Assembly (NCBI GenBank): GCA_934661005.1
Contig: CAKUIK010000013.1
Coordinates: 1-52,320, forward strand
Length of the DNA: 52,320 bases
Source: an uncultured Slackia sp.
GTDB lineage: Bacteria > Actinomycetota > Coriobacteriia > Coriobacteriales > Eggerthellaceae
Direction: 5' to 3'
The notes beneath the pieces were generated by a model that saw only the letters and a list, made by a program, of their open reading frames with translations, made no database searches and had not been told where the DNA came from. Positions 42,491-51,228 of this stretch are shown piece by piece (within the stretch, counting starts at the first letter, position 1; the number at the start of each line of letters is the position of its first letter). Made by a program: the position numbers and the translations under genes.

Positions 42491-43599
42491 ATATACGCGT
42501 CATATGACGAATGGATATCGGACATCGCCGCTCCACCGAAGCGCTCTTGATACGCGCTCGCCAACGCGAACGCGATTTCTGCCTCAATCGCCACCGCAAC
42601 GCCACCCACCAAACAGGGCGAGTATGCGGCGGAAGAGCTTTCGGCATCGGAAAGCGTCTCAAGATCGATGCTCTTTTGAGGGGCGCGAAGAGAAGCACTC
42701 GGAGCCACGCCCGCGCGCATGACCACAGACGCCCCCGTAGTAAGGCCGCCTTCGATACCCCCCGATATGTTCGTGGCATGAGCAAAGCCATGCGCGCCAA
42801 GCACAGCCGAATCGTATGCGGCAGAACCACGACGGCGCGTCATATCGCGGGCCGAGCCGAACGACACGCTTACCACATCATGTGCGGAAAACGCCGCCTT
42901 CGACAGGCGGGCCATCATACCGCCGCCGCGATACGACCCCAGGGCGGGAGCAATGCCGTGTATCACCACAGCGACCTCACCGCCAAGCGTATCGCCCGCC
43001 GCACGCGCCGCAGCGATTTCTTCCTCCATAGCTCGAGAAGCTTGCGCCGATGGACAACGAACGGGAGAAGATTCGATTTCAAGAGGGGTATAACGCAGGG
43101 TCTCGAAATCGATCGCCTGCTCGCGCATGGCAGCCGCACCAATGCGCGTGACGTAGGATTGGATTTCAACGCCGAATTCGGCCAAGAATTCACGCGCCAC
43201 CGCCGATGCGGCGATAAGCGCAGCCTGCGAACGTGCCGAAGAGCCCTCGACGATGGATCGGCAATCATTGGCATCAGTCGCCAGAAGACCCGCCAAATCG
43301 GCCGAACCAGGGCGCGGAACGGCGGATTGGCCAGGCGCTTCGTCTTCAAGAGACGCTCGATATGCAGTATTGTCGACAACGAGCGACAAAGGCGAACCCG
43401 TTGTGCGGCCATCCGCCGAAACGCCCGAAAGAATCGCGGCGCAATCGACCTCACGTCGCTCGCCGCACGAGCAACCGTGCGACCATCGGTCCAAATCGGC
43501 TTGAATGGAAGCAGCTTGAAGGCGCAGGCCGGCCGGAACGTCGTCAACAATGGCAACCAAGCTTGCGCCACGCAACTCCCCTGCGGTCATGTACTTCAT
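42463..43599 (-). CDS. aroC: Chorismate synthase-family protein lacking catalytic residues
   Basis: 378 residues with the chorismate synthase fold along its length (VPAGLRL, ILSGVSADGRTTGSPL, GSSARSQAALIAASAVA, FGSARDMTRRRGSAAYD, ISGGIEGGLTTGA, VGGVAVAIEAEIAFAL). Yet both catalytic histidines are gone: the GESHG start reads GELRG, and RPGHAD reads RPGSAD. The terminal RHDPC motif reads AYSPC. It is located directly before aroK with an overlap, as a real aroC would be. Either it is a divergent active enzyme, a regulatory paralogue, or it is inactive and another aroC exists. ATG 43599 is chosen for GGGAGCAACC; the frame upstream to 43734 is not plausible. Confidence 0.8.
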   Translation of the reverse strand: MKYMTAGELRGASLVAIVDDVPAGLRLQAASIQADLDRWSHGCSCGERREVDCAAILSGVSADGRTTGSPLSLVVDNTAYRASLEDEAPGQSAVPRPGSADLAGLLATDANDCRSIVEGSSARSQAALIAASAVAREFLAEFGVEIQSYVTRIGAAAMREQAIDFETLRYTPLEIESSPVRCPSAQASRAMEEEIAAARAAGDTLGGEVAVVIHGIAPALGSYRGGGMMARLSKAAFSAHDVVSVSFGSARDMTRRRGSAAYDSAVLGAHGFAHATNISGGIEGGLTTGASVVMRAGVAPSASLRAPQKSIDLETLSDAESSSAAYSPCLVGGVAVAIEAEIAFALASAYQERFGGAAMSDIHSSYDAYMCRLRLAAR

Positions 43600-43708
43600 G
43601 GTTGCTCCCAACGTGCAACGTATCTCATCTTTCGCAAAAGATTCTAGCACGTGACAGAGAGACACTTTAGCGCAGCAGAATTTGGCGCGAAAACATCGCG
43701 CATAAGGC

Positions 43709-43734
43709 AAAAATGGCCACCTTGTGGCGGCCAT
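43709..43734 (-). terminator. Terminator after yqeG
   Basis: ATGGCC (43713-43718) pairs with GGCCAT (43729-43734), and inside it CC pairs with GG around a TTGT loop. On the minus strand TTTTT (43713-43709) follows. It starts about 8 bases past the yqeG stop. Confidence 0.65.
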
Positions 43735-43741
43735 GGATGCA

Positions 43742-44236
43742 TTATTTCTCTGGGTGCATATTCTTCATGAACAGCGCTTCCACGTGGCGCAGAAGCAACG
43801 TGTGCTTCAAATCGACCGAAACGAGCGGCTCGACCATATATACCGGCATGCGCATGAAATGCCCGCCCCACACATCGGTTATGAGCTGATCGCCAATGCA
43901 CAAGGTCTCACGACGGTGCGCGCCCATTTTGCGCAACGCGACGTAATACGCAAACGGCAGCGGCTTAATCGCGTGGGACACAATAGGCAGTCCCAAACGC
44001 TGCGCCCACTCATGCGCACCGTGATGCCAGTTGTTGGTAAGAATGCACACGCGAACGCCCGCAGTCGAAAGCGCCTTGAGCCATGCGCGAATGTCATCAG
44101 GAACCTGGTGGGTATCGCGCGGCAGAAGCGTGTTGTCCAAATCGATGAGCACGCATTTCACGCCACGGGACACGATGTCGCGTTCAATATCGATTTGCGT
44201 CACGCGCGTAAAGAATCTATCAGGAGTAAACGGCAT
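43742..44236 (-). CDS. YqeG-family HAD phosphatase
   Basis: 164 residues, a HAD superfamily IIIA protein. Motif I is LIDLDNTLLPRD (D32, D34), motif II is ILTNN, motif III includes the lysine of HAIKPLPFAY, and motif IV is CIGDQLITDVWGG. The protein is a typical YqeG homologue; B. subtilis YqeG is often encoded with ribosome assembly (yqeH) and aro genes, here with aroC downstream. The physiological substrate is unknown. GAGGGG precedes the ATG. Confidence 0.92.
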   Translation of the reverse strand: MPFTPDRFFTRVTQIDIERDIVSRGVKCVLIDLDNTLLPRDTHQVPDDIRAWLKALSTAGVRVCILTNNWHHGAHEWAQRLGLPIVSHAIKPLPFAYYVALRKMGAHRRETLCIGDQLITDVWGGHFMRMPVYMVEPLVSVDLKHTLLLRHVEALFMKNMHPEK

Positions 44237-44381
44237 TGAATCCCCTCGTCAGTCAATAGGTGGCGAAAAGCTGAACGCATATTTTGCGTCCACCATACCA
44301 GAAAAGGCCGCCGCGAGCGCTAAAGGCCGGCTCGCCCCACGAGCCAAACGCCCGATCGTCAAAATGCACCACGCTGCGCCC

Positions 44382-44423
44382 AAAAAAGACAATCAGGGCC
44401 GGCATCGAACGCGATGTCGGCCC
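44382..44423 (-). terminator. Probable terminator of mltG
   Basis: GGGCCGGCATCG (44396-44407) pairs with CGATGTCGGCCC (44412-44423) with one G-T wobble. On the minus strand, after 8 bases, comes TTTTTT (44387-44382). It is 39 bases past the stop at 44463. Confidence 0.6.
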
Positions 44424-44462
44424 CGCTTCTCGAATCAACGCCCATAGAGGGCGAAGCTCCGC

Positions 44463-45641
44463 TTACTGAAGATGTTCGGCAATTGCCTGCTGATGCTCTT
44501 CGTACGTGCGGCTGAATTGATACTGCAGCTTTCCGGAATCGTCGTTCCAGAAAATGAAGTAGTAATAACCGTCGTAATCGCTCGCGGGAGCGCACACGGC
44601 CTGCAAGCAATCAAGGCTCGGCGAGCAAATGGGCGTCGGAGGCAAACCAGGATTGGAATACGTGGAATACGGCGTTACGGCCTGCACCTCTTGGGCGGAG
44701 GGGTCATGGCCGACCTCGTAAGCCGTCGTGGCGTCAGATTGCAGGTATCCGTTCGTTTCGCTGTTGCTCGAGGACAAGCGATTGTAGAACACGGCGGCAA
44801 CCTGCGCACGAATCTGCTCGTCACCGCTCGATTCCTTCTCGACGATCGACGCAAGATTCACTGCATCGTAGATCGAAAGGCCGCGGCTTTGCGCATACGA
44901 CCAATCCAAGCCCGCAGTCTCGGTGCGGAACTGGTTGAGCATGGCGCGAATAATCGAATCGGCGGTATCGGTCTCGCTTACCGAATACGTCTTCGGGAAC
45001 AAAAAGCCTTCAAGCGAATTCGTGCCCGCATCAGCCAAGAAATCATAGTCGGAAGCGTACACGCTCGCATCGGAAGCGGCGTTGGTGAATTCATCGGCGC
45101 TCACCCTGCCATTCGTGGCCGCCTCAACGGCCGAGGCGATATCGGAAAGCTTGTAGCCCTCGGGGATAGTCAACGCGACCGTGCCGTAATCGCCCGAGGC
45201 AACTGCCTTCACCACATCGTCAAGCGTCATGCCGCTCGAGAACGTATAGGTGCCAGCTTGGAATTTGCTATCGAGCCCCATCGTTTTGGCGCGCGACAAA
45301 AACGCCTTTGAATCGGGAACCACGCCCGCATTCTGCAGAATGGAAGCGGTATCGCTTGCGGAAGAGCCGTCGGGGATGGTTGCCGAAACCGTCGATTGAA
45401 CGACAACGGCAGACCCATCGACGTTATCGCCCGAACAGCCTTTCAGGGCAGCGGAAACACCGAATACCAGAGCAAGCACCACAACAATGGCGAGCACAAT
45501 GCCGACAATGACGGGGCCTTTGCTCTTACGAGGGCGGATATGCGACGTATCGTAGGTGCGGAACTGCCGTTCGCCCTGAGCGTGCACCATGCGCGCACGA
45601 TGGTTGGGGTGGTTCGAGTACGTAACCTGTCTACGGGGCAT
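44463..45641 (-). CDS. mltG: Endolytic murein transglycosylase MltG
   Basis: 392 residues. A basic cytoplasmic start is followed by one membrane helix (about 43-65, VIVGIVLAIVVVLALVFGVS) and an outer YceG domain with LysM-like first part, VEKESSGDEQIRAQVAAVFY (catalytic Glu in SIVEKES), LQSDATTAYEVGHD and YSNPGLPPTPICSPS. It cuts nascent peptidoglycan strands near synthesis sites. It follows ruvX by 42 bases. The early Ser/Thr-rich linker is longer than in the E. coli protein. This order is frequent in Gram-positives. Confidence 0.93.
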   Translation of the reverse strand: MPRRQVTYSNHPNHRARMVHAQGERQFRTYDTSHIRPRKSKGPVIVGIVLAIVVVLALVFGVSAALKGCSGDNVDGSAVVVQSTVSATIPDGSSASDTASILQNAGVVPDSKAFLSRAKTMGLDSKFQAGTYTFSSGMTLDDVVKAVASGDYGTVALTIPEGYKLSDIASAVEAATNGRVSADEFTNAASDASVYASDYDFLADAGTNSLEGFLFPKTYSVSETDTADSIIRAMLNQFRTETAGLDWSYAQSRGLSIYDAVNLASIVEKESSGDEQIRAQVAAVFYNRLSSSNSETNGYLQSDATTAYEVGHDPSAQEVQAVTPYSTYSNPGLPPTPICSPSLDCLQAVCAPASDYDGYYYFIFWNDDSGKLQYQFSRTYEEHQQAIAEHLQ

Positions 45642-45683
45642 ACTGTTTTCTCCCTTAATTCGCGCAATGCGCGAGACGTATTC

Positions 45684-46094
45684 TTAAGCCTGAGAATCAA
45701 GCCAGGCCTGCAAGAACAGGCTGGCAGCAATCATGTCTACTTTACCGCGCATGGCGCGTTCATCCAAACCCTCTTCTCGCAAAATGCGCTTCGCTTCACG
45801 AGAACTCAAGCGTTCATCACAAAAAAACAACGGCAAGCCGCATGCATTCGCGATTTTTTGCGCTTTCTCGCGAATCGATGCCGCCTGAGGGCCTTCTTCG
45901 CCGGCCATGGTCATAGGAAGACCGCTCACCAGCTGTTCGATTTCCCAATCTTCAACAATGCGGCGGAATTCCGTGCCGTGGTTGAGCACCACATCGGCAG
46001 GGAGCACCTTAAGAGGCGTAGCGATTTTGCCCGCCGAGTCGGAAACCGCGAGGCCAACACGAACCTCGCCAATGTCAAGCGCCAATGTACGCAT
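45684..46094 (-). CDS. ruvX: Holliday junction resolvase-like protein RuvX/YqgF
   Basis: 136 residues, RNase H fold. The acidic active-site residues appear as the Asp in ALDIGEVRVGLAVSD and in FCDERLSSREA; VSGLPMTMAGEEG, and VDMIAASLFLQ are family signatures. Described members process Holliday junctions or 16S rRNA 5' ends. AAAGGATATATAT precedes the ATG at 46094. The gene follows alaS after 474 bases with two hairpin elements between them, so it may be transcribed apart from alaS. Confidence 0.93.
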   Translation of the reverse strand: MRTLALDIGEVRVGLAVSDSAGKIATPLKVLPADVVLNHGTEFRRIVEDWEIEQLVSGLPMTMAGEEGPQAASIREKAQKIANACGLPLFFCDERLSSREAKRILREEGLDERAMRGKVDMIAASLFLQAWLDSQA

Positions 46095-46115
46095 ATATAT
46101 ATCCTTTCTCTGCCG

Positions 46116-46294
46116 CTGCCCTCGCTATGGCGAATGCGCTTCCGCTTCGGTCAAGTCCTGGCTCGCACGAACAGCGCATTAAACTCAGCTGAGCTGAGTG
46201 CGCCCGCTCGGACGCATAGTTTGGGATTGAAATGCCCACAGGGCATTTCAACGTGCGGAATCTATCGGAAACGCACTCGCCATAGCGAGGGCAG
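46116..46294. repeat. Large hairpin element H3 (18-bp perfect stem, 29 bp with two mismatches)
   Basis: Arms 46116-46133 and 46277-46294 are exact complements (CTGCCCTCGCTATGGCGA), extended inward to 29 bp with two mismatches. Inside lie two further perfect hairpins: ACTCAGC-TGA-GCTGAGT at about 46182-46200 and TTGAAATGCCC-ACA-GGGCATTTCAA at 46227-46251. It differs in sequence from H1 and H2. Confidence 0.75.
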
Positions 46295-46334
46295 TGCTGT
46301 CAAAACACGTTCTGAAAATGCGCAAGAACGCAGG

Positions 46335-46495
46335 CAGCCTTCGCCTCCGGTCGCCAAGGAGGCGCGCGACCGTCTGAGCTCAAGCTTGCACTTCATTCAA
46401 AAGCTAAACGAAGCCAGGCGAGCGCATAGTGAGCGAAGCGAACGGTAGCGAGCCGTGGTCGCGCGAGGCCTTGACGGCCGAGGGCGAAGGCGGAC
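46335..46495. repeat. Large hairpin element H4 (imperfect stem)
   Basis: Roughly 35-base arms at about 46338-46373 and 46455-46490 are complementary with about eight mismatches (CCTTCGCC ... GCGCGACC). The loop has GCGCATAGTGAGCGAAGCG, close to GCGCATGGTTAGCGAAGCG in the loop of H1, so H4 looks like an older relative of H1/H2. Confidence 0.55.
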
Positions 46496-46536
46496 GGGGG
46501 CGACCTCGCAAAACGGAGCCATAAACGAACAGGTAC

Positions 46537-46562
46537 GAAAAAGCCCCGCGAACGGGGCTTTT
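46537..46562 (-). terminator. Rho-independent terminator of alaS
   Basis: AAAAGCCCCG (46539-46548), loop CGAA, CGGGGCTTTT (46553-46562), with a minus-strand T run at 46542-46537. It begins 7 bases past the alaS stop. Confidence 0.9.
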
Positions 46563-46568
46563 GTCACA

Positions 46569-49199
46569 TTATTTCGCAAGAAGCTCGCGCGCGGCGTCGA
46601 GTGCGGCGTCGATGCCGGATGCGTCTTTACCGCCAGCCTGAGCCATGGTCGGCTTGCCGCCGCCACCGCCCTTGATGTTGCCGGCGATAGCCTTAATCAC
46701 GTTGCCGGCGTTGAAGCCAGCGGCAACGGCCTCGTCGGTCGCGGCAGCCATGAGCACGGGCTTGTCGTTATTGATGGTGCCAATAACGCACGCGCCGGGC
46801 TCGGGCATACGGCCACGCAGAATATCCCAGGCGTTGCGCAGACCGCCGGCATCTAAACCGTCGATGCGGGCAACAATCAGCGGATAACCCACGTTCACCA
46901 TATTTTCGAGGTGCCCAGCAATGCTGCCTTCGGCCGCCATCTTCTTGTTGGCCTTGCGCTTAGCCTCGAAGTCTTTGATGGTGGCGATGTTGGCCGCCGT
47001 GCGCTCGGAAACATCGAACATGGGAACGCGCAGCTCGGCTGCAGTTTCCTTAAGCTCGGCCTCGACCTTGTTCATGTAGGCCAACGCATCGAAGCTCGTC
47101 ACTGCCTCAATGCGGCGCAGGTTCGCGCCAACGCTGCTCTCGGACACGATTTTCACAAAGCCGATTTCAGCGGTATTCGCAACGTGGCAGCCGCCGCACA
47201 GCTCGCGGGAGAAGTCGCCCGCCTCAACGACGCGCACGGTGTCGCCGTACTTCTCGCCGAACAGAGCCGTGACGCCCGACTCGCGAGCGGCATCGAGCGA
47301 CGTCTCGTACATGCTCATGGGCACGGCGTTCATGATCTGCTCATTCGCGACGCGCTCGACTTCGGCCAGCTGCTCAGGCGTTACGCCCTCGAAGTGGGTG
47401 AAGTCGAAACGCAGGCGATCGGGACCGACATAGCTGCCGGCCTGCTTCACGTGCTCGCCCAGAACCTGACGCAGCGCGGCATGCAGCAAGTGCGTGCACG
47501 TATGGTTGCGCGAGATGCGCTTGCGGCGAAGCTCGTCGACGACCGCGCGAACGGTATCGCCCACATGTAGCTCGCCTTCGAGGACTTTCACGTTATGGCA
47601 GGTAAGACCCTTCTCGGGAGCCTTGGTATCGACAACTTCAGCCTTGAAGCCTTCGCCCTCGATCACGCCGGTGTCGCCCACTTCGCCGCCCATTTCGGCA
47701 TAGAACGGAGTCAGGCCCAGCACGATTTCTGCGGTGTCGCCCGCGGCGATGGAGTCGACGCGTTGGCCTTCCTTGATAAGCGCGCGAACGCCCGAGCTTG
47801 CGGTGATGCGGTCGTAACCCACGAATTCGGTGGCGCCAACTTCTTTAAGAACGTCGGCATGCACGCCGCCGTAGGTGCTCCAGGCAGCCTCGGCGTCTTT
47901 CACGTTTGCCGCGCGAGCGCGCTCACGCTGGGCTTCCATGCAGCGCTCGAAGCCCTCCATGTCGACCTTCACGCCGCGGTCGGCGCACATTTCCTCGGTG
48001 ACCTCAACGGGGAAGCCATAAGTGTCGTGCAGGGTGAACGCCTGCTCGCCGGAAAGCGTGTCGCCCTCGAGCTTTTCGAACGCCTCGGCCAAATACACCT
48101 GGCCCTGGCGCAAGGTCGCGCCGAAGCGCTCCTCTTCGGAAAGAATGACGCGGCGAATAAGCTCGCGGTTGTCGACGATTTCGGGATACACGTCGCCCAT
48201 GAGCTTCACGATTTCGTCAACGTACTCGTTGAGGAACGGGCCCTCGATGCCTACGGTGTGCGCCTTCTGAATGGCGCGACGGAGCAGACGGCGCAGCACG
48301 TAGCCGCGACCTTCGTTGGAGGGAAGAATGCCGTCGGCAATCATGAAGGTGACGGAACGGCTGTGGTCAGAGATGATGCGCAGCGACTTGTCGACGGCGG
48401 CATCGGTCTTATATTCCTTGCCTGAAAGGCGCTCGCCCACGGCAACCAAGCTGCGCAGCACGTCGGTGTCGTAGTTGTTCGTGACGCCCTGCATAATGGC
48501 CGCGATGCGCTCCAAGCCCATGCCGGTATCGATGTTTTTCGAAGGCAGCGGCGCCAACGTGCCATCTTCCTGGCCATCGAACTGAGTGAACACGCAGTTC
48601 CAGTACTCAAGGAAGCGATCGCAATCGCAACCAGGGGCGCAGTCGGGGCTGCCGCAGCCAACCTCGGGGCCCTGATCGAAGTAAATCTCAGAGCACGGGC
48701 CGCATGGGCCGGTAGGACCAGCGCGCCAGAAGTTGTCGTCTTCGCCCAAGCGAGAAATATGGCTGTCCTCAACACCGAGATTCTTCCAAATCTCGATGGT
48801 CTCATCGTCGTCTTCGAACACGGTGAAGTAGAGCTTTTCTTTCGGCAGGCCGAGCACCTCGGTCGAGAACTCGTACGCCCAAGCGCACATCTCGTTCTTG
48901 AAATATTTGCCGAAGCTGAAGTTGCCCAGCATTTCAAAGAACGACAGGTGGCGCGCATCGCCGATGTTGTCGATGTCGTTGGTGCGCACGCACTTCTGCA
49001 CCGTCGTGGTGCCGATGTACTGGGGGTCGAGTTCTTTTTGATGCAGGAAGTAAGGCTTGAACTGCACCATGCCAGCGCTCGTGAGCAAAAGGCTCGGATC
49101 GTCGGGAATCAGCGACGAAGAAGGCATGCGCTTGCATCCCTTCTCCTCGAAGAACTTCAAGTACTTCTCGCGAATTTCCGCTGTAGTCATGTACTTCAT
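46569..49199 (-). CDS. alaS: Alanyl-tRNA synthetase
   Basis: 876 residues, full length. The class II catalytic domain begins with the usual EIREKYLKFFEEKGCKR and SAGMVQFKPYFL, and contains the FFEMLGNFSFGKYFK segment; the editing domain has the HTCTHLLHAALRQVLG and CGGCHVANTAEIG zinc motifs; the C-terminal DHHA1 domain ends with GGGGGKPTMAQAGGKD. It charges tRNA-Ala and clears misacylated Ser and Gly. The start at 49199 has a poor ribosome site (GAGACC), and ATG three codons later is an alternative. Confidence 0.97.
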   Translation of the reverse strand: MKYMTTAEIREKYLKFFEEKGCKRMPSSSLIPDDPSLLLTSAGMVQFKPYFLHQKELDPQYIGTTTVQKCVRTNDIDNIGDARHLSFFEMLGNFSFGKYFKNEMCAWAYEFSTEVLGLPKEKLYFTVFEDDDETIEIWKNLGVEDSHISRLGEDDNFWRAGPTGPCGPCSEIYFDQGPEVGCGSPDCAPGCDCDRFLEYWNCVFTQFDGQEDGTLAPLPSKNIDTGMGLERIAAIMQGVTNNYDTDVLRSLVAVGERLSGKEYKTDAAVDKSLRIISDHSRSVTFMIADGILPSNEGRGYVLRRLLRRAIQKAHTVGIEGPFLNEYVDEIVKLMGDVYPEIVDNRELIRRVILSEEERFGATLRQGQVYLAEAFEKLEGDTLSGEQAFTLHDTYGFPVEVTEEMCADRGVKVDMEGFERCMEAQRERARAANVKDAEAAWSTYGGVHADVLKEVGATEFVGYDRITASSGVRALIKEGQRVDSIAAGDTAEIVLGLTPFYAEMGGEVGDTGVIEGEGFKAEVVDTKAPEKGLTCHNVKVLEGELHVGDTVRAVVDELRRKRISRNHTCTHLLHAALRQVLGEHVKQAGSYVGPDRLRFDFTHFEGVTPEQLAEVERVANEQIMNAVPMSMYETSLDAARESGVTALFGEKYGDTVRVVEAGDFSRELCGGCHVANTAEIGFVKIVSESSVGANLRRIEAVTSFDALAYMNKVEAELKETAAELRVPMFDVSERTAANIATIKDFEAKRKANKKMAAEGSIAGHLENMVNVGYPLIVARIDGLDAGGLRNAWDILRGRMPEPGACVIGTINNDKPVLMAAATDEAVAAGFNAGNVIKAIAGNIKGGGGGKPTMAQAGGKDASGIDAALDAARELLAK

Positions 49200-49231
49200 T
49201 GGACAGGTCTCGCTCTCATATTTCGGACTAA

Positions 49232-49246
49232 CGGGCCCAAGGCCCG
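49232..49246 (-). promoter_or_regulatory. Small hairpin in the alaS leader
   Basis: CGGGCC (49232-49237), loop CAA, GGCCCG (49241-49246), 33 bases before the alaS start. It could act as an attenuator or pause site. No T-box features are visible. Role uncertain. Confidence 0.35.
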
Positions 49247-49471
49247 ATCATTTCCAACTGGCCCATGATAGCCAACGCGCGCGCCCGCGTCACGCCACAC
49301 CTTGCCCCGTCGCGAGAATTCTATGAATTGCCCTGGAAAATGCGCGAAATCGCCGCGGTGCAGACCCGCATTGCGCAATTCGGGCGCTGTCGAGGGCGCT
49401 CAAATGTTTTATTATATGGACGACCATTCGAGCGCGCATGCGCGCATTCACCGATACAGAACGGAATTGCC

Positions 49472-49810
49472 ATGACCGATACCGACGCAGAAATCATCGT
49501 TCCCGAGCCGCTCGACGAGACCCCTTGGGAAGAAATCGCCGAAAACAGCTGGTTTTGCGGAGTGTACCGCTACCGCTTCGATTGCGAAGCGCTCATTCGC
49601 AAAAACGATTCCGGCCGCTTTGAGTGGGCCATTCGCCTGATTACCGATGCGAGCGGCGAAGCGGAACGCGAAGAGGCCGGCACCTACGCGAGCTTCGCCC
49701 GAGCCGAGAAAAAAGTTCAAACGCTGTTTGCCGAATTCATGGCGCTTCCCTCGGTGCAAGACCCGAAAGCTGCCGCCGAGCAGCAGGAACAGCCCGCCAA
49801 AGAAGAGTAG
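49472..49810 (+). CDS. Small acidic protein of unknown function
   Basis: 112 residues; no family recognised. After an acidic start (TDTDAEIIVPEPLDETPWEE) there is a compact part, ENSWFCGVYRYRFDCEALIR, with RFEWAIRLI and aromatic residues, then a helical AEKKVQTLFAEFMALPSVQD and a Gln/Glu/Lys tail. There is no signal or membrane segment. ATG 49472 has GGAA 6-9 bases upstream; earlier starts in this frame are unlikely because that sequence is the alaS upstream region. It is divergent from alaS, 272 bases apart, with an AT-rich TTTTATTATATG around 49406-49418 as possible promoter. Confidence 0.65.
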   Translation: MTDTDAEIIVPEPLDETPWEEIAENSWFCGVYRYRFDCEALIRKNDSGRFEWAIRLITDASGEAEREEAGTYASFARAEKKVQTLFAEFMALPSVQDPKAAAEQQEQPAKEE

Positions 49811-49852
49811 TCGCATCGGCCAAATCGCGTCGAGGAACAGAGCAGCTCCCGC

Positions 49853-51223
49853 CTATTTTGCGTCCTCTTCGTCGACATTGCCACCCTTCTCCCCGTTGAG
49901 ATTCAGAGCCGCAGCAAGCGAAGAAGGCACGAGCGGCTTGCTCGGCGTGGGAGAGATGGCATCGGCCATGGCATCGGGCTCGCCGTTTTCGCCATCGAGA
50001 ACCGAGGGGTTGCCGCGGAAGAACACGCCATCTTCGGCGACGATTTGCCTGCCGGTATTCTTCTCGAAGTAGTACACGAACACCGTTTTCGCGATAGCGG
50101 CGAACGGAATGGACAAAAGCATGCCGACGATATTGCCCATAAGGCCGCCCATGTTCTGTCCAATAGCGCCGCCCACAAGCAGCGCCACAATCACGAGTGC
50201 CGGATGCACGTCGACCGAATTCTGCATGAGCTTGGGGCCGATGAACGTGTAGACGAATTGCTGGACGCACACGGTAAGCGCGAGCGCGAGCACCGCGGTA
50301 ACGGGGCTCATGAGCAACCCGACCACAGCCGCGACCGCACCGCCGATCCAGGGGCCCACGACGGGAATCAGATTCAAAATGCCCGTGATAAGGCCCAGCG
50401 CCGCCGCGTTCGGCACACCCAAAATCGCAAACCCTATGCCACACGCGGCGCCAATGATGAAGCACTGCAGTGCCGTTGCGCGAATATAGCCGCCCATGAT
50501 GCGCGTAAAGGCGATGCGCAGCATGTCGGCCTCTTCTTTATGGCTTTCAGGGACCAAGCGATCGAACTCACGGTCAATCGCAGGCAGCTCCATAAGCGTC
50601 CAGAATGCCACCACAAGCGCGAATCCCAAAACGACGAAGACATTCGCGATGCCCGTTCCGAACAGCACCACGCCATTGGCCGATTGCTTTGCAACAGACG
50701 AAGCCCAATCGGCAAGCGATTTCGACCCCGCGTCAATCCAGTCGCGCACCGTGTCGTCTTGAAGAAGCGATGCGTATTTGTCATAAAGCGAGTTTGCCCA
50801 GTCGATAAGCCCTTGCACATAGGTGGGAAGCGCCGAAAAGATATTCGCAAATTGGTCATTCACGCCGAATATGGGAGAGAACATGACAATGACGAGCGCC
50901 GCGACCATCGCGAACATGCCCACGAACGCAATGGTCGTGCCCAATCCGCGACGAATGCCGCGCCGCTCGAGCGCATCGACAGGAGAGCGCAACACCAGCA
51001 CGAAGATTATCGTCCACACGATGATGGCCACCGGTATGGACAGCACATCGAGCACGAAGCCGAACATGTAGAGCAGCGCCGCGGCGCCTATAACCATCCA
51101 TACCTGGAAGAAATGGCGACGGGCATCGTCGGTGCGCTCCGCGGCGGTTTTCTCACGCGCGGTTTTCTCACGCACGGCTTTCACCTGCGGTTCATATTCA
51201 CCGCTGTCGGCGGAATGTGCCAA
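49853..51223 (-). CDS. AI-2E family (PerM-like) membrane transporter
   Basis: 456 residues with eight membrane helices, a feature of the AI-2E/PerM family. Family marks include FVLVLRSPVDALERRGIRRG at the loop after helix 2, the amphipathic region with FGTGIANVFVVLG, and GILNLIPVVGPWIGGAVAAV. Members export autoinducer-like compounds or exchange ions; its substrate is unknown. The start is TTG at 51223 with AAGGAGGA about 8 bases upstream, and the N-terminus has a REKTA direct repeat. It follows the DUF948-like gene by 5 bases and is probably cotranscribed. Confidence 0.88.
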   Translation of the reverse strand: MAHSADSGEYEPQVKAVREKTAREKTAAERTDDARRHFFQVWMVIGAAALLYMFGFVLDVLSIPVAIIVWTIIFVLVLRSPVDALERRGIRRGLGTTIAFVGMFAMVAALVIVMFSPIFGVNDQFANIFSALPTYVQGLIDWANSLYDKYASLLQDDTVRDWIDAGSKSLADWASSVAKQSANGVVLFGTGIANVFVVLGFALVVAFWTLMELPAIDREFDRLVPESHKEEADMLRIAFTRIMGGYIRATALQCFIIGAACGIGFAILGVPNAAALGLITGILNLIPVVGPWIGGAVAAVVGLLMSPVTAVLALALTVCVQQFVYTFIGPKLMQNSVDVHPALVIVALLVGGAIGQNMGGLMGNIVGMLLSIPFAAIAKTVFVYYFEKNTGRQIVAEDGVFFRGNPSVLDGENGEPDAMADAISPTPSKPLVPSSLAAALNLNGEKGGNVDEEDAK

Positions 51224-51228
51224 AACGC

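Larger units (their letters stand above)
46095..46568. other. Repeat-rich region between alaS and ruvX
   Basis: 474 bases without a gene. It contains hairpin element H3 (46116-46294), a second one, H4 (about 46335-46495), and the alaS terminator. The outer arm of H3 ends about 10 bases before the ruvX ribosome site, so folding could affect ruvX translation. Confidence 0.6.

Noticed and set aside
44253..44438. A 61-residue minus-strand frame after mltG
   Set aside because: It contains the probable mltG terminator; no supporting signals.
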